From Bosea sp. F3-2 (GTDB lineage: Bacteria; Pseudomonadota; Alphaproteobacteria; Rhizobiales; Beijerinckiaceae), in assembly GCF_008253865.1 (NCBI RefSeq), contig NZ_CP042331.1:3246001-3310000 (forward strand): a stretch of DNA of 64,000 nucleotides, given 5' to 3'. Positions 43,232-52,158 of this stretch are shown one piece after another. The notes under the pieces were generated by a model that was not told the DNA's origin, ran no database searches, and worked only from the letters and a program-made list of their open reading frames with translations. Positions within the stretch are counted from its first letter, which is position 1; each line of letters begins with the position of its first letter. Both the position numbers and the translations under genes were made by a program.

Positions 43232-44376
43232 TCGACGAGTCGCGTCCAGAAGCGGACGCCCGGCCCGATCGCGGCATCGTTGAAGTCATAAGCCGAGTTG
43301 TGATGCAGGGCGCCGTCCCGTGCCGGTCCGTTGCCGAGCCAAACATAGCAGCCCGCCGCCTCGGCGGCGAAGAAGGCGAAATCGTCGCCGGCCGTCGAGG
43401 GCGGAAAGCTCCGCCGCACCTTGCTGCCGAAAACGTCGCGTGCCGCGGCGAGCGCGCGGGTCGTGGCATCGGGATGATTGACGACGGGCGGAATACGCCG
43501 CTCGAAGCGATAATCCGCCGCAACGCCGAACATGGCGGCGGCCCCCTGCGCCAGGCGCCCGATTTCCGTTTCGAGCTGATCGCGCACCGCGGCCGAATAG
43601 GCGCGGGCCGTGCCACCGATCTCGACCGTCTCGGGGATGACGTTGAGAGCCCGCGGATCGCCCGCCTGAAGCGAACAGGCGCTGACGACGGCCGGCTGGA
43701 GCGGGTCGACGACGCGCCCGACGATCGTCTGCAAACCAGCGATGAAGGAGCCGGCGGCGGTAACGGCATCCCGCCCGAGATGGGGCTTGGCCCCGTGGGT
43801 TCCGACGCCACGCAAAGTCAGCCGCCAACTGTCGGAGGAGGCGAGCTGCGGGCCTTCGACCACGGCGATCTCGTCGGGATCAAGGCCGGGCATGTTGTGG
43901 AGGCCGTAGACCGCATCGCAGGGGAAAAGCCGGAACAGTCCGTCCTGGACCATGCGACGGGCGCCGCCGCGCCCCTCCTCCGCCGGCTGGAAGATGAAAT
44001 GCACAGTGCCGCTGAAGCTACGGACCTTGGCCAGCGCCCGCGCCGCGCCGAGCAGCAGCACCGTGTGGCCGTCATGGCCACAAGCGTGCATCTTGCCAGC
44101 GGCCTTCGATTTATAGGGCCGCTCGGCCGCCTCCTGCATGGCGAGCGCGTCCATGTCCGCGCGCAGGCCGATGGAGCGTGAGCCGTTTCCCACCGTGAGC
44201 GTGCCGACGACGCCGGTACCGCCGAGCCCGCGATGAACGGCAATGCCGGCCTCTTCCAGAATGCCGGCGACGATGCCGCTCGTCCGCTCCTCCTCGAAGC
44301 CTAGTTCGGGATGCGCATGAAGGTCGCGGCGGAGCGCCGTCAGGAAGGGAAGATCGGTCTCGATCGCGTCCATCAC
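43210..44376 (-). CDS. M20 family metallo-amidohydrolase
   Basis: A 388-residue peptidase-M20-type hydrolase. Metal-binding landmarks are MHACGHDGHT, FQPAEEGRGGARRM and the C-terminal AGDDFAFFAAEAAG. The opening LRRDLHAHPELGFEEERTSG is that of the HipO/IAA-amino-acid hydrolase group, which cleaves N-acyl amino acids. Within a purine operon its role is unclear: it may cleave an N-acyl or carbamoyl conjugate. It overlaps the adenine deaminase stop by 4 bp and the phosphoribosyltransferase start by 22 bp. Confidence 0.9.
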   Translation of the reverse strand: MMDAIETDLPFLTALRRDLHAHPELGFEEERTSGIVAGILEEAGIAVHRGLGGTGVVGTLTVGNGSRSIGLRADMDALAMQEAAERPYKSKAAGKMHACGHDGHTVLLLGAARALAKVRSFSGTVHFIFQPAEEGRGGARRMVQDGLFRLFPCDAVYGLHNMPGLDPDEIAVVEGPQLASSDSWRLTLRGVGTHGAKPHLGRDAVTAAGSFIAGLQTIVGRVVDPLQPAVVSACSLQAGDPRALNVIPETVEIGGTARAYSAAVRDQLETEIGRLAQGAAAMFGVAADYRFERRIPPVVNHPDATTRALAAARDVFGSKVRRSFPPSTAGDDFAFFAAEAAGCYVWLGNGPARDGALHHNSAYDFNDAAIGPGVRFWTRLVECELTTG

Positions 44377-46172
44377 GATAGCTCCGGAGCCAGGATTTCC
44401 AGCACGGGCGTGGCGAGCACACGCCCGCTCGCCACATCGGCGATGCCGCGGTCGGTTTGGTGGGGGCCGGCATTGCAGGCGAGCGTGGCGCCGAAGCAGG
44501 CCTTGAACACCAGATAGGGCGGCTGCCAGTCCACGATCGCGTCCATTGCCTGCCTGAGCGCGGCGAAGCCGGCGGCGACGGCGGCAAGCGGCGCGTCCGA
44601 GACCAACCCGGAGACAGGGAGCGGCAGCAGCGCGGTCACGCGCCCGTCAGCCACCACGGCCATGCCGCCGCCGGCTGCGATGACGGCATTGGCGGCGAGC
44701 GCCATGTCCTCGGCATTGCCGCCGAAGACCGTCAGGTTGTGGCTGTCATGCGAGACGGTGGTGGCGAAGGCGCCCTTCCAGCTCCCCCATTCCCGCAGAT
44801 ATCCCACGCGGGGCTTGCTGTCGGCGAGGCCGTGCCGATGAGCCACCGCTATCAGCGTCGCCCCTTCGGGTGGCACGACTGTGCCGTCGCTGACCGTAGT
44901 CTCGGCCTCGCCCCAGCGCGTGAAACGCGGCCGGTCAATCGTCGCGACGCGCACGCGGCTGCCCTGCGAGCGCACGCCGAAATCGGTCGGGGAGAGCGCA
45001 CCGATCTTCATCGAGGCGCCGAAGGCACCAGGAGGCGTCGGGCGGGCGGGCTCGGTCACGCGGCCATCGCGGGCGACGGTGCGGCCGTTCGTGAGCACAT
45101 GGCGGGCGCGGAAATCCGTGAGGTCGTCGAACACGACGAGATCGGCGCGCCGCCCCGCTGCGACGAGGCCGAGGTCCTCACGGCCGAGCCGGCGCGCGGC
45201 ATTGAGCGTGGCGGCCTGTAACGCCCAGAAGGGATCGAACCCATAGCGGACGAGGCGGCGCACGACATCGTCGAGCCCGCCGGCATTCAGGAGATCATCC
45301 GGGAAGACGTCGTCGGTGCACAGCGTCACCGTCTGCGGCAGGCGGCCGAGCTGGTTCAGGGCGGCGACGAATTCGGGCAGTAGATGGTCGTGCGAGCCGC
45401 GCAGTTCGATGGTCAGCCCGGCCCGCAGCTTCTCCATCAGGTCTGCGCCCGAGACGAGCTCGTGATCGGAGGTCACGCCGGCCGCCATGAAGGCCATGAG
45501 GTCGGCACCGGCGAGGCTGCGGGCGTGGCCGCAGACGGGCTTGCCCGCCGCAAGGCCGGCCTGGACGATGCCACTCATGCGCGGTTCGCCGGCGATGACG
45601 TCGCGCATGTTCATCACCTCGGCGACGCCGCCGATCTCGGGGCGTACGAGGATCGCGGCAACCGCCTCGGGGCCGAAATCGGCGCCGGCCGCCTCCAGCC
45701 CCGGCGCGGACGGCACGCAGGACGGCGCGAGAACGACGAAACGCAAGGGCAGGCCACGCGTGGCGGCGATGGCGTAGTCGACCCCCGCCAGCCCGTGCAC
45801 GTTGCCGAATTCGTGCGGGTCCCAGACGACCGTGGTCACGCCGCGCGCCAGCACCGCGTCGGTATAGGTCGCGGGCGTCACCATCGAGCTTTCGACATGC
45901 ATATGCGTGTCGATCAGCCCCGGAACGACGTAGCCACCCGCTGCGTCGACAATCTCGGAGGCGTCGCCGCGCCCACCGCGCCCGTGGACCGAGGCGATCA
46001 GCGGCCCGACGAGGCCGATATCGGCCTCGCGCAGCTCGCCCGTCGCCATGTCGAGCAAAATTCCCCCGCTGACGAGACGATCGAAGGGTGCGTCGCCGCG
46101 CGCCGCCGCAACGGCACGCAGGCGCAGCGCGGGGGCGGCGAGGTCGAACGGTTCGGCAAGTGTTCCGGTCAC
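44373..46172 (-). CDS. ade: Adenine deaminase
   Basis: A 599-residue amidohydrolase of the adenine deaminase family at its usual length. The metal HxH is in IDTHMHVESSMVTPATY, with VVWDPHEFGNVHG, GHARSLAGADLMAF and CTDDVFPDDLL following in order. The C-terminal half has the family's MALAANAVIAAGGGMAVV. It converts adenine to hypoxanthine and ammonia in the cytoplasm. The start is GTG at 46172, overlapping the nucleoside hydrolase stop (GTGA). It connects nucleoside cleavage upstream with base salvage downstream. Confidence 0.93.
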   Translation of the reverse strand: MTGTLAEPFDLAAPALRLRAVAAARGDAPFDRLVSGGILLDMATGELREADIGLVGPLIASVHGRGGRGDASEIVDAAGGYVVPGLIDTHMHVESSMVTPATYTDAVLARGVTTVVWDPHEFGNVHGLAGVDYAIAATRGLPLRFVVLAPSCVPSAPGLEAAGADFGPEAVAAILVRPEIGGVAEVMNMRDVIAGEPRMSGIVQAGLAAGKPVCGHARSLAGADLMAFMAAGVTSDHELVSGADLMEKLRAGLTIELRGSHDHLLPEFVAALNQLGRLPQTVTLCTDDVFPDDLLNAGGLDDVVRRLVRYGFDPFWALQAATLNAARRLGREDLGLVAAGRRADLVVFDDLTDFRARHVLTNGRTVARDGRVTEPARPTPPGAFGASMKIGALSPTDFGVRSQGSRVRVATIDRPRFTRWGEAETTVSDGTVVPPEGATLIAVAHRHGLADSKPRVGYLREWGSWKGAFATTVSHDSHNLTVFGGNAEDMALAANAVIAAGGGMAVVADGRVTALLPLPVSGLVSDAPLAAVAAGFAALRQAMDAIVDWQPPYLVFKACFGATLACNAGPHQTDRGIADVASGRVLATPVLEILAPELS

Positions 46173-47095
46173 GGCTTGGCCGCCTCTTCACGCAGCGCAT
46201 CGAGGATCATGGTGCGGATGGCGTCGCTGTCGCCGCGGACCGCATAGGACGCATTGAAGACGGCATGCGAGGCGCGCGTCTCGACCACCGTCCGGCCTCT
46301 CGTCACCGTCCCGGCGAGCTCGACCGCGATATTCGCCCGCTCGAAGCGCGCGAGGCCCGGTCGAAGGAAGATCGCCGCCGCGCAGGCGTCGTAGAGCGAC
46401 ATGGCCGCCCTTCCGCGTGCGGTCGCGATGGCGATGAAGCCGGCGGTGAGGTCGGCGAGCAGCGCGGCATTGCGCCCGCCAGCCTGCCGGATCGGCTCGA
46501 CATCCCCAGGTGAAGCGAGGATCTGCCGGCAGAAATCGAGATCGACCATCGTCAAAGGCAGGCCGTGCGACAGGACGACGGCCAGGGCTTCCGGATCGGC
46601 GAAAGCGTTGAACTCGGCCGAGGCGGTGTGGTTGCCGCGCGTCACCCCGCCGCCCATCCAGACGAGTTCGTCGATGCGGGCCGCGAGGTCCGGCCGGGCG
46701 ACGGCCAGCGCTGCGATATTGCCGAGTGGACCCAGCGCCAGGATGCGCTTGGGTCGCTCGCCCACCGTCAGCCAGTCGCACAGGGCGGGAAAGGCAGCCG
46801 CCATCGGCAACGGGTCCGTTTCCGGGAGCGCGCGGCCGGAGGTCGGCATTCCGGTTTCGCCGAGGATGGCTGCTGCTGTCTCGATCGGCGCCAGCAGTGG
46901 CTGCTCGCGGCCGGAGAAAATCGGGAAACCGAAGCCGAAGACGGCTGCCGCCGCCGCCGCATTGGCGCGAACCCGCTCGATCGGCGTGTTGCCGAAGGTG
47001 AGGGAGATGCCGTCGATGCCGTGCCCGCCTTGCCTGACCAGCAGGATCGCGGCGAGGTCATCGAAGCCCATATCTGTGTCGATCCAGACGCCCAT
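46169..47095 (-). CDS. Nucleoside hydrolase (IU-nucleoside hydrolase family)
   Basis: A 308-residue enzyme. The calcium/ribose site DTDMGFDDLAAILL is at the N-terminus, and LALGPLGNIAALAVARPDL and the GGGVTRGNHTASAEFNAFADPEA segment are family landmarks. It hydrolyses a ribonucleoside to base and ribose. The start at 47095 lies 7 bp after the stop of the ABC ATPase gene. Together with adenine deaminase and the phosphoribosyltransferase it makes a complete purine nucleoside salvage route. Base preference cannot be read. Confidence 0.92.
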   Translation of the reverse strand: MGVWIDTDMGFDDLAAILLVRQGGHGIDGISLTFGNTPIERVRANAAAAAAVFGFGFPIFSGREQPLLAPIETAAAILGETGMPTSGRALPETDPLPMAAAFPALCDWLTVGERPKRILALGPLGNIAALAVARPDLAARIDELVWMGGGVTRGNHTASAEFNAFADPEALAVVLSHGLPLTMVDLDFCRQILASPGDVEPIRQAGGRNAALLADLTAGFIAIATARGRAAMSLYDACAAAIFLRPGLARFERANIAVELAGTVTRGRTVVETRASHAVFNASYAVRGDSDAIRTMILDALREEAAKP

Positions 47096-47102
47096 GGCTG
47101 CC

Positions 47103-48125
47103 TCAATCGGTCGCGAGGGGCGCGGCCTTGTCGACCGGCAGGTCGAAGGCTACCGCCGCACCCGGCTCATGCGCCGGGAGAGCGGCATCGGCCTCGGCCT
47201 TGATCGGGCCGAACGGCGTTTCGAGCACATATTCGCGCGTGCCGCCGGCGAAGGAGACGCCGCGCACGACCCCGCTCAGGGGGCCGGCACCCAGCGCCAC
47301 CGACCGCGGCCGGAAGGCGAGGCCCGCGACCGCCGGCAACGCGGCCGGCAGCGGGACCGCCACCTCGCCCGCCCATAGCTTGCCGTCGCGGATCGAGAAG
47401 ATGTTCTCGAAGCCGACGAAATCCGCGACGAAACGCGAGACGGGGCGATTATAGATGTCCTCGGGCGCGCCGATCTGCTCGATCCGGCCGGCGCGCATCA
47501 GGACGATGCGGTCGGCCAGCGCCAGCGCCTCCGCCTGGTCGTGCGTGACGAAGATCATGGTCACACCGGTCTGGGCCTGCACGCGCTGGAGCTCGGTGCG
47601 CATGTCCAGACGCAGCCTTGCGTCGAGATTGGAGAGGGGTTCGTCGAGGAGCAGGACCTTCGGCTCCATCACCATCGAGCGCGCCAGCGCGACGCGCTGC
47701 TGCTGGCCGCCCGAGAGCTCGGGGGGCTTTCGCCCGGCATAGACGGCAAGGCCGACCGAGGTGAGGCCGGCTTCGACCTTGTCGCGCAGCGCCGTCCCGC
47801 GGAGCCCCTTGAGCCTGAGCCCGAAGCCGACGTTGTCGAAGACCGTCAGATGCGGAAACAGCGCATAGGACTGGAAGACCAGCCCGATCTGCCGGCGATT
47901 GGCGGCCACGCGCGTGATATCCGCGCCGTCGAGCCGGATCGTGCCGGCGCTCGGGGCGAGCAGGCCGGCGATGGCGCGCATCGTCGTGGTCTTGCCGCAG
48001 CCGGACGGCCCCAGCAGCGCGACGAGTTCGCCCTTGCCGATGGCGAGATCGAGCTTCTCGACCGCGACCGTGTCGCCATAGCGCAGCGTCAGCCCGTCGA
48101 GGGTGAGATAGGTCGGATCAGACAT
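47103..48125 (-). CDS. ABC transporter ATP-binding protein, PotA type
   Basis: A 340-residue importer ATPase. Walker A GPSGCGKTTT, Q-loop QSYALFPH, signature LSGGQQQRVALAR, Walker B LLLDEPLSNLD and switch His in THDQAEAL are complete. The C-terminal about 100 residues form a TOBE-like regulatory domain. It powers the two permeases encoded directly upstream, overlapping the second by 8 bp. PotA-type systems classically move polyamines, but here the substrate is more likely a purine nucleoside or related compound, judged from the catabolic genes in the operon. Confidence 0.9.
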   Translation of the reverse strand: MSDPTYLTLDGLTLRYGDTVAVEKLDLAIGKGELVALLGPSGCGKTTTMRAIAGLLAPSAGTIRLDGADITRVAANRRQIGLVFQSYALFPHLTVFDNVGFGLRLKGLRGTALRDKVEAGLTSVGLAVYAGRKPPELSGGQQQRVALARSMVMEPKVLLLDEPLSNLDARLRLDMRTELQRVQAQTGVTMIFVTHDQAEALALADRIVLMRAGRIEQIGAPEDIYNRPVSRFVADFVGFENIFSIRDGKLWAGEVAVPLPAALPAVAGLAFRPRSVALGAGPLSGVVRGVSFAGGTREYVLETPFGPIKAEADAALPAHEPGAAVAFDLPVDKAAPLATD

Positions 48126-48897
48126 AGCGGGAAAATCCGAGGAAGCGTTCGGCGGCGAACACGATGCCCATGGAGAGGAAGGCCAGCAGCGACGACAGGG
48201 CCGCGACAGAAGGGTCGAAGACGATCTCCATGTAGCCGAGCATGTCGACCGGTAGGGTCCGCACGCCCGGCCCCGACAGGAACAGCGAGACCGGAACCTG
48301 GTTGAAGCTCGTCACGAAGCCCAGGATGAAGGCCGCGAGGATGCCGCCGCGGATGTTGGGCAGCACCACCTGGAAGAAAGCGCCGAGCCGCGAGGCTCCG
48401 AGCAGGACCGCCGCCTCCTCGATGTCCGCGCGCAGATTGGCCAGGCTCGCCGAGACGACGCGGACCGCATAGGGCAGCACGAGGGCCGTATGCGCGAGGA
48501 AGAGCGCCAGCGTGATCGGCATGCCGATCGGCACGACGACATAGCGCAGCAGGGCGAGGCCGACGATGATGCCCGGCACGATCACAGGCGCCGAGACGAT
48601 CGTGCGCACCGTCTCCGTGAAGGGCAGCTGGTAGCGCGACATGGCGTAGGCGGCGGGGACGCCGAGCGCCAGCGCCACCAGCGTTCCGCCGACCGCGAGG
48701 ATCATCGAGGTGACGAAGCTCTGGCGGAAGCTCTCGACCGTGAAGACCTTGGCGATCCATTTCAGCGAGAAGCCTTGCGGCGGGAAGGCGAGCGTGTCGC
48801 CGGCGGAGAAGGACGCCGCGACGATGATCAGGAACGGACCGATCAGGAACAGGACGACGAGCGACAGGACGAGTGCCGCCGGGAAGCGCAGGCTCAT
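48118..48897 (-). CDS. ABC transporter permease, PotC-like
   Basis: A 259-residue inner-membrane permease with six predicted segments. The EAA loop is visible as EEAAVLLGASRLGAFFQVVLPNIRGG. It pairs with the permease encoded upstream, which it overlaps by 4 bp, and overlaps the ATPase gene by 8 bp. Length and layout fit the second permease of spermidine/putrescine-type importers. Confidence 0.9.
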   Translation of the reverse strand: MSLRFPAALVLSLVVLFLIGPFLIIVAASFSAGDTLAFPPQGFSLKWIAKVFTVESFRQSFVTSMILAVGGTLVALALGVPAAYAMSRYQLPFTETVRTIVSAPVIVPGIIVGLALLRYVVVPIGMPITLALFLAHTALVLPYAVRVVSASLANLRADIEEAAVLLGASRLGAFFQVVLPNIRGGILAAFILGFVTSFNQVPVSLFLSGPGVRTLPVDMLGYMEIVFDPSVAALSSLLAFLSMGIVFAAERFLGFSRYV

Positions 48898-49721
48898 GTG
48901 CCGGCCCTCGCGGTGGCGATGCGTTTCAGCAGCAGGTTGGTGGAAAAGCTCATGGCGACCAGGATGAGCGCGATGACGCTGGCCGAGACGAAGTCGTTGG
49001 CCACGGTGACGCGCTGGTAGAGCAGCGTCTCGAGCATCAGCACCTTCGAGCCGCCGAGGATGGCCGGCGTGATGTAAGCGGTGAGCGAGCCGGTGAAGAC
49101 GAGCGTGCCGCCGATCACGAGACCTTCCCGCGTCAGCGGCAGCACGACCTTCCAGAAGATCTGCAGCCAGTTGGCGCCGAGCACGCGGGCCGCCGGCACC
49201 ACGTCCTTCGGAAGGTTTTCCAGCGCCGAGATCAGCGAGATGATCATCAGCGGCAGGAAGAGCTGGAGCAAGCCGATGAAGATCGCCGTCTCGCTGAAGA
49301 GGATGCGCACGGGCGCGTCCGTCAAGCCGAGGCCGTGCAGCGCCTGGTTGACGATGCCGGTCCGGCCCAGGATCACGATCCAGGCATAGGTGCGCGCGAC
49401 CGGCGAGACCATCATGGGCAGCATGATGAGGCCGATCATCCGTCCCTTCGACCCGGGCGGCAGCGAGACGATAGCGAAGGCGGCGGCATAGCCAATAACG
49501 GCGGAGACCGCCGTCACCTCGAGCCCGAGCTTCAAGGTGCGCCAGAAGACCGTCTGGTTGAGCGGCTCGGAAAAGAAGCCCGCATAGGCCGCAAGGCTCC
49601 AGCCGGCCGGCGAGCGGAAGCTCTCCGACAGCAGGATCGCGACCGGCACGAGGAAGACGACGGCCGCGAACACGGCCGCCGGCAGCGCCAGCAGCAAGGC
49701 CTCGGTCCGGTTATGGAACAT
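48894..49721 (-). CDS. ABC transporter permease, PotB-like
   Basis: A 275-residue inner-membrane permease with six predicted segments. The EAA loop is AARVLGANWLQIFWKVVLPLTREG. The N-terminus (ALLLALPAAVFAAVVFLVPVAILL) is the first segment. It begins 42 bp after the binding-protein gene and is coupled to the second permease. It is the first permease of the PotABCD-type set. Confidence 0.9.
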   Translation of the reverse strand: MFHNRTEALLLALPAAVFAAVVFLVPVAILLSESFRSPAGWSLAAYAGFFSEPLNQTVFWRTLKLGLEVTAVSAVIGYAAAFAIVSLPPGSKGRMIGLIMLPMMVSPVARTYAWIVILGRTGIVNQALHGLGLTDAPVRILFSETAIFIGLLQLFLPLMIISLISALENLPKDVVPAARVLGANWLQIFWKVVLPLTREGLVIGGTLVFTGSLTAYITPAILGGSKVLMLETLLYQRVTVANDFVSASVIALILVAMSFSTNLLLKRIATARAGT

Positions 49722-49763
49722 CGGCTGTCCTCCCGCGCGCCGAAGCCGGCCCGCCCTCGCCTG

Positions 49764-50783
49764 CTACTGGCCGACCTTGCTGTTCCACGCCTTCAACCAC
49801 GCGTCGCGCTGGTCGAGTGCGACGGCCGAGGGAATGAGTTTCAGGGATTTGACGGTGTCGGCGCCGTAGGTGATGTTCTCCGCCACCTCCGGGGGAATCT
49901 TCACCTCCTTGTTCGCCGGGCTGTCGACGAGCTTCTCGGCCAGTTTCGTCTGCACCTCGGTCGACAGCCAGTAGTCCATGAACTGAAGCGCCAGATCGCG
50001 GTTCTTCGAGCCCTTGGCGACGATCATCACGTTCATGCCGCCGGTCTGGCCTTCCTTCGGCGTCGCCCAGGCGAGGGGCAGGCCGAGCTTGGTAAACGGT
50101 GCCCAGGAGAAGCGTCCGATGGGCGCCGCCCAGATCTCCTCCTGCTGCATCAGCTGCACCAGCTGCGAGGACTTCACGTAGAAGGTTACGATATCGTCCT
50201 TCTTCGCCCCTACGGCGGCGATCGCCTCCCTGAAGTCGGGGCTGTCCTTGCCCATCGCCTGCTCGAGCATATAGAGCGCCGGCGGCCCCTGGTTGGTTGT
50301 GACGTTCGGGAAGGCGACATGCGAGACGATCTCCGGCTTGAGGAGATCAGCCCAGGATTCGATCTTCATCTTGTCGCTGCGGTAGACGATCGAGGTGGCG
50401 TAGAAGGTATAGCCGACGCTCATGCCGTCGCCGTTCGGATCCTTGGCGAGATCGTAGAGCTTGTCGTGATTCGCGAGCTTGGCGGTGTCGATCCTGTCGA
50501 CCAGGCCGGCGCGGGAGGCCTGCAGCGCGTCGGCCATTGAGACCACCGCCATGTCGATGACGGGATTTGCCTTGTTGGCCTCCATCTTGGCCAGCCGCTC
50601 GACGCTGTTGCCAGTCTCGATCACGAGCTTGCAGCCGCATTTCTGCTCGAAGGGGGCATAGAGCATCTCCTTGTATTCGTCCTGCGCGAAGGCGTAGACG
50701 GAGATGGTCAGGGTCTTGTTCTGGGCCTGGGCGGCGCCAGCGAAAAGCGCGAGCGTGGACAGGGCGACGGCTGTCTTCAGCAT
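49764..50783 (-). CDS. Extracellular solute-binding protein, PotD-like
   Basis: A 339-residue periplasmic binding protein. A Sec signal peptide (MLKTAVALSTLALFAGAAQA) precedes the mature LTISVYAFAQDEYKEML. Features such as VGYTFYATSIVYRSDKM, GSKNRDLALQFMDYWLS and the two-lobe spacing fit family 1/PotD proteins. The mature part contains a CGC pair (KCGCKLV) that could form a disulfide. The ATG at 50783 lies 4 bp after the LacI gene. The ligand is inferred to be the nucleoside or conjugate degraded by the downstream enzymes. Confidence 0.88.
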   Translation of the reverse strand: MLKTAVALSTLALFAGAAQAQNKTLTISVYAFAQDEYKEMLYAPFEQKCGCKLVIETGNSVERLAKMEANKANPVIDMAVVSMADALQASRAGLVDRIDTAKLANHDKLYDLAKDPNGDGMSVGYTFYATSIVYRSDKMKIESWADLLKPEIVSHVAFPNVTTNQGPPALYMLEQAMGKDSPDFREAIAAVGAKKDDIVTFYVKSSQLVQLMQQEEIWAAPIGRFSWAPFTKLGLPLAWATPKEGQTGGMNVMIVAKGSKNRDLALQFMDYWLSTEVQTKLAEKLVDSPANKEVKIPPEVAENITYGADTVKSLKLIPSAVALDQRDAWLKAWNSKVGQ

Positions 50784-50787
50784 GGTC

Positions 50788-51846
50788 CTACTCCGGGGAT
50801 CGAGTGCAGTCGTTCGACAGTCTGCTGGATGGATTCGAGACGGCCGCGCTGGTGTCCCTGACGACCAGCGACATGGGTACGCGCGAGACATCGACAGAAG
50901 GCACGATGCCGGCTTCTGTCTTCAATTTGCCGTCGATGACCCGCACAAGCGAGGCGACCGCGATCTCGGCCAGCCGCGGCAGGTCCGTGCGCACCGAGGT
51001 CAGCGGCGGAATGATCGCCGCCGACCAGAGCAGATCGTCGAACCCGGTGATACTCACCTCTTCGGGGATTCGCAGGCCCGCCCGGCTGAGCTCGGTCATG
51101 GCGCGCAGGGCGTGAATGTCCGAGACGGCCGCGAAGCCGGTGAAGCCGCGCGCGGCCCAAGCGCCGAGGCCGAGCGGGGTGCCCGCACCGTGCTCAGCCT
51201 CGTGCCGCTCGATCCATAGAACCGCGGTTTCGACGCCCGCGCCCAACCCGGCGCGCATCCCGCCGATCCGGTCGTTCTGCACGTTGGAGGCCGGGTTGTT
51301 TCCGATCAGCACCACCTTGCGATGGCCGAGTCCGGCGAGGTGTTCGCCGACGAGCTGCCCGCCCTGCCAATGGTCTGCCGACACCGTGTTGCCCGGAGTC
51401 GAAGGGCTGTCGATGACGGCGACCGGACAACCCAGATCCGCGATACGGGTGCCGCGCCGCGGCACCACGATCAGGCCGTCGACATCGCGCGCGACGAGGC
51501 GATTGATGGCGGATGTTTGCTGCGCGACATCTCCGCGGGAATCGGCGATCAGGACGCCATAGCCGGCCTGGTTGGCGGCGAATTCGATGGCCTGCGCGAT
51601 CTGCGGAAAGAGCGGGCTTGCAATATCGGGCAGGACGAGCCCGAGCACGCTGCTCCGCCCGGTCCGCAGCGCGCGTGCCGCAAGGCTCGGAACATAGCCG
51701 AGACGCGCAGCCGTTTCGCGAATGCGCGGGATCAGCTCAGCCGAGACCCTGCCCTTGCCGGACAGCGCATTCGACACCGTCGCGACGGAAACACCCAGAA
51801 CCTGAGCGACGTCGCCGAGATTGGCTGCCTGCTTCGATATCGACAT
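50788..51846 (-). CDS. LacI family transcriptional regulator
   Basis: A 352-residue repressor. The HTH and hinge are complete (LGDVAQVLGVSVATVSNALSG, LAARALRTGRSSVLGLVLPD). The core is a PurR/RbsR-like periplasmic-binding fold (ISITGFDDLLW-type segment VSITGFDDL near the C-terminus). The ATG at 51846 starts just before the HTH. A perfect 10-bp inverted repeat at 51867-51890 lies 20 bp upstream. It is the first gene of the purine operon, so it probably represses itself and all eight downstream genes. The ligand is likely a purine or ribose derivative. Confidence 0.92.
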   Translation of the reverse strand: MSISKQAANLGDVAQVLGVSVATVSNALSGKGRVSAELIPRIRETAARLGYVPSLAARALRTGRSSVLGLVLPDIASPLFPQIAQAIEFAANQAGYGVLIADSRGDVAQQTSAINRLVARDVDGLIVVPRRGTRIADLGCPVAVIDSPSTPGNTVSADHWQGGQLVGEHLAGLGHRKVVLIGNNPASNVQNDRIGGMRAGLGAGVETAVLWIERHEAEHGAGTPLGLGAWAARGFTGFAAVSDIHALRAMTELSRAGLRIPEEVSITGFDDLLWSAAIIPPLTSVRTDLPRLAEIAVASLVRVIDGKLKTEAGIVPSVDVSRVPMSLVVRDTSAAVSNPSSRLSNDCTRSPE

Positions 51847-51866
51847 ACGGCGAGCACACGTCAACA

Positions 51867-51890
51867 AGTTGCTTAAACGATTAAGCAACT
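51867..51890. promoter_or_regulatory. LacI-type operator, perfect 10-bp inverted repeat
   Basis: AGTTGCTTAA-ACGA-TTAAGCAACT has two exact 10-bp arms around a central CG, the classical geometry of LacI/PurR operators. It lies 20 bp upstream of the LacI gene that leads the nine-gene purine operon. Its AT content stands out from its surroundings. Confidence 0.75.
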
Positions 51891-52097
51891 GGGAGACGCG
51901 AAAGTCAACCCTCCGGCCGCCGCAAAGCGGCCGGCCAGGCTGTTGCTACGACACCTCGGAGGCCCGGCCGCTCGGCCCGGGTCTTTGCTTTGAGACGTCG
52001 GCAGCGCCATTCTCAGCCGGATAGAGGTCTTCGGATTCGGCAATCTGCTGACATGACGGCGCGACGATGCGGCCGGCAAACCGGCGCGATTGTGGCT

Positions 52098-52134
52098 AGC
52101 CGGACCCGCCAACCGGAACATGGCGGGCCCGGCT
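52098..52134 (-). terminator. Hairpin terminator after the amino-acid binding-protein gene
   Basis: AGCCGGACCCGCCA and TGGCGGGCCCGGCT form a 14-bp stem with one mismatch (G-U in the minus-strand RNA) around a 9-nt loop, 25 bp after the stop at 52159. It separates this operon from the LacI promoter region. The rest of 51891-52097 shows no gene. Confidence 0.6.
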
Positions 52135-52158
52135 TCTATCCGGCGACGATCGCCGAGT

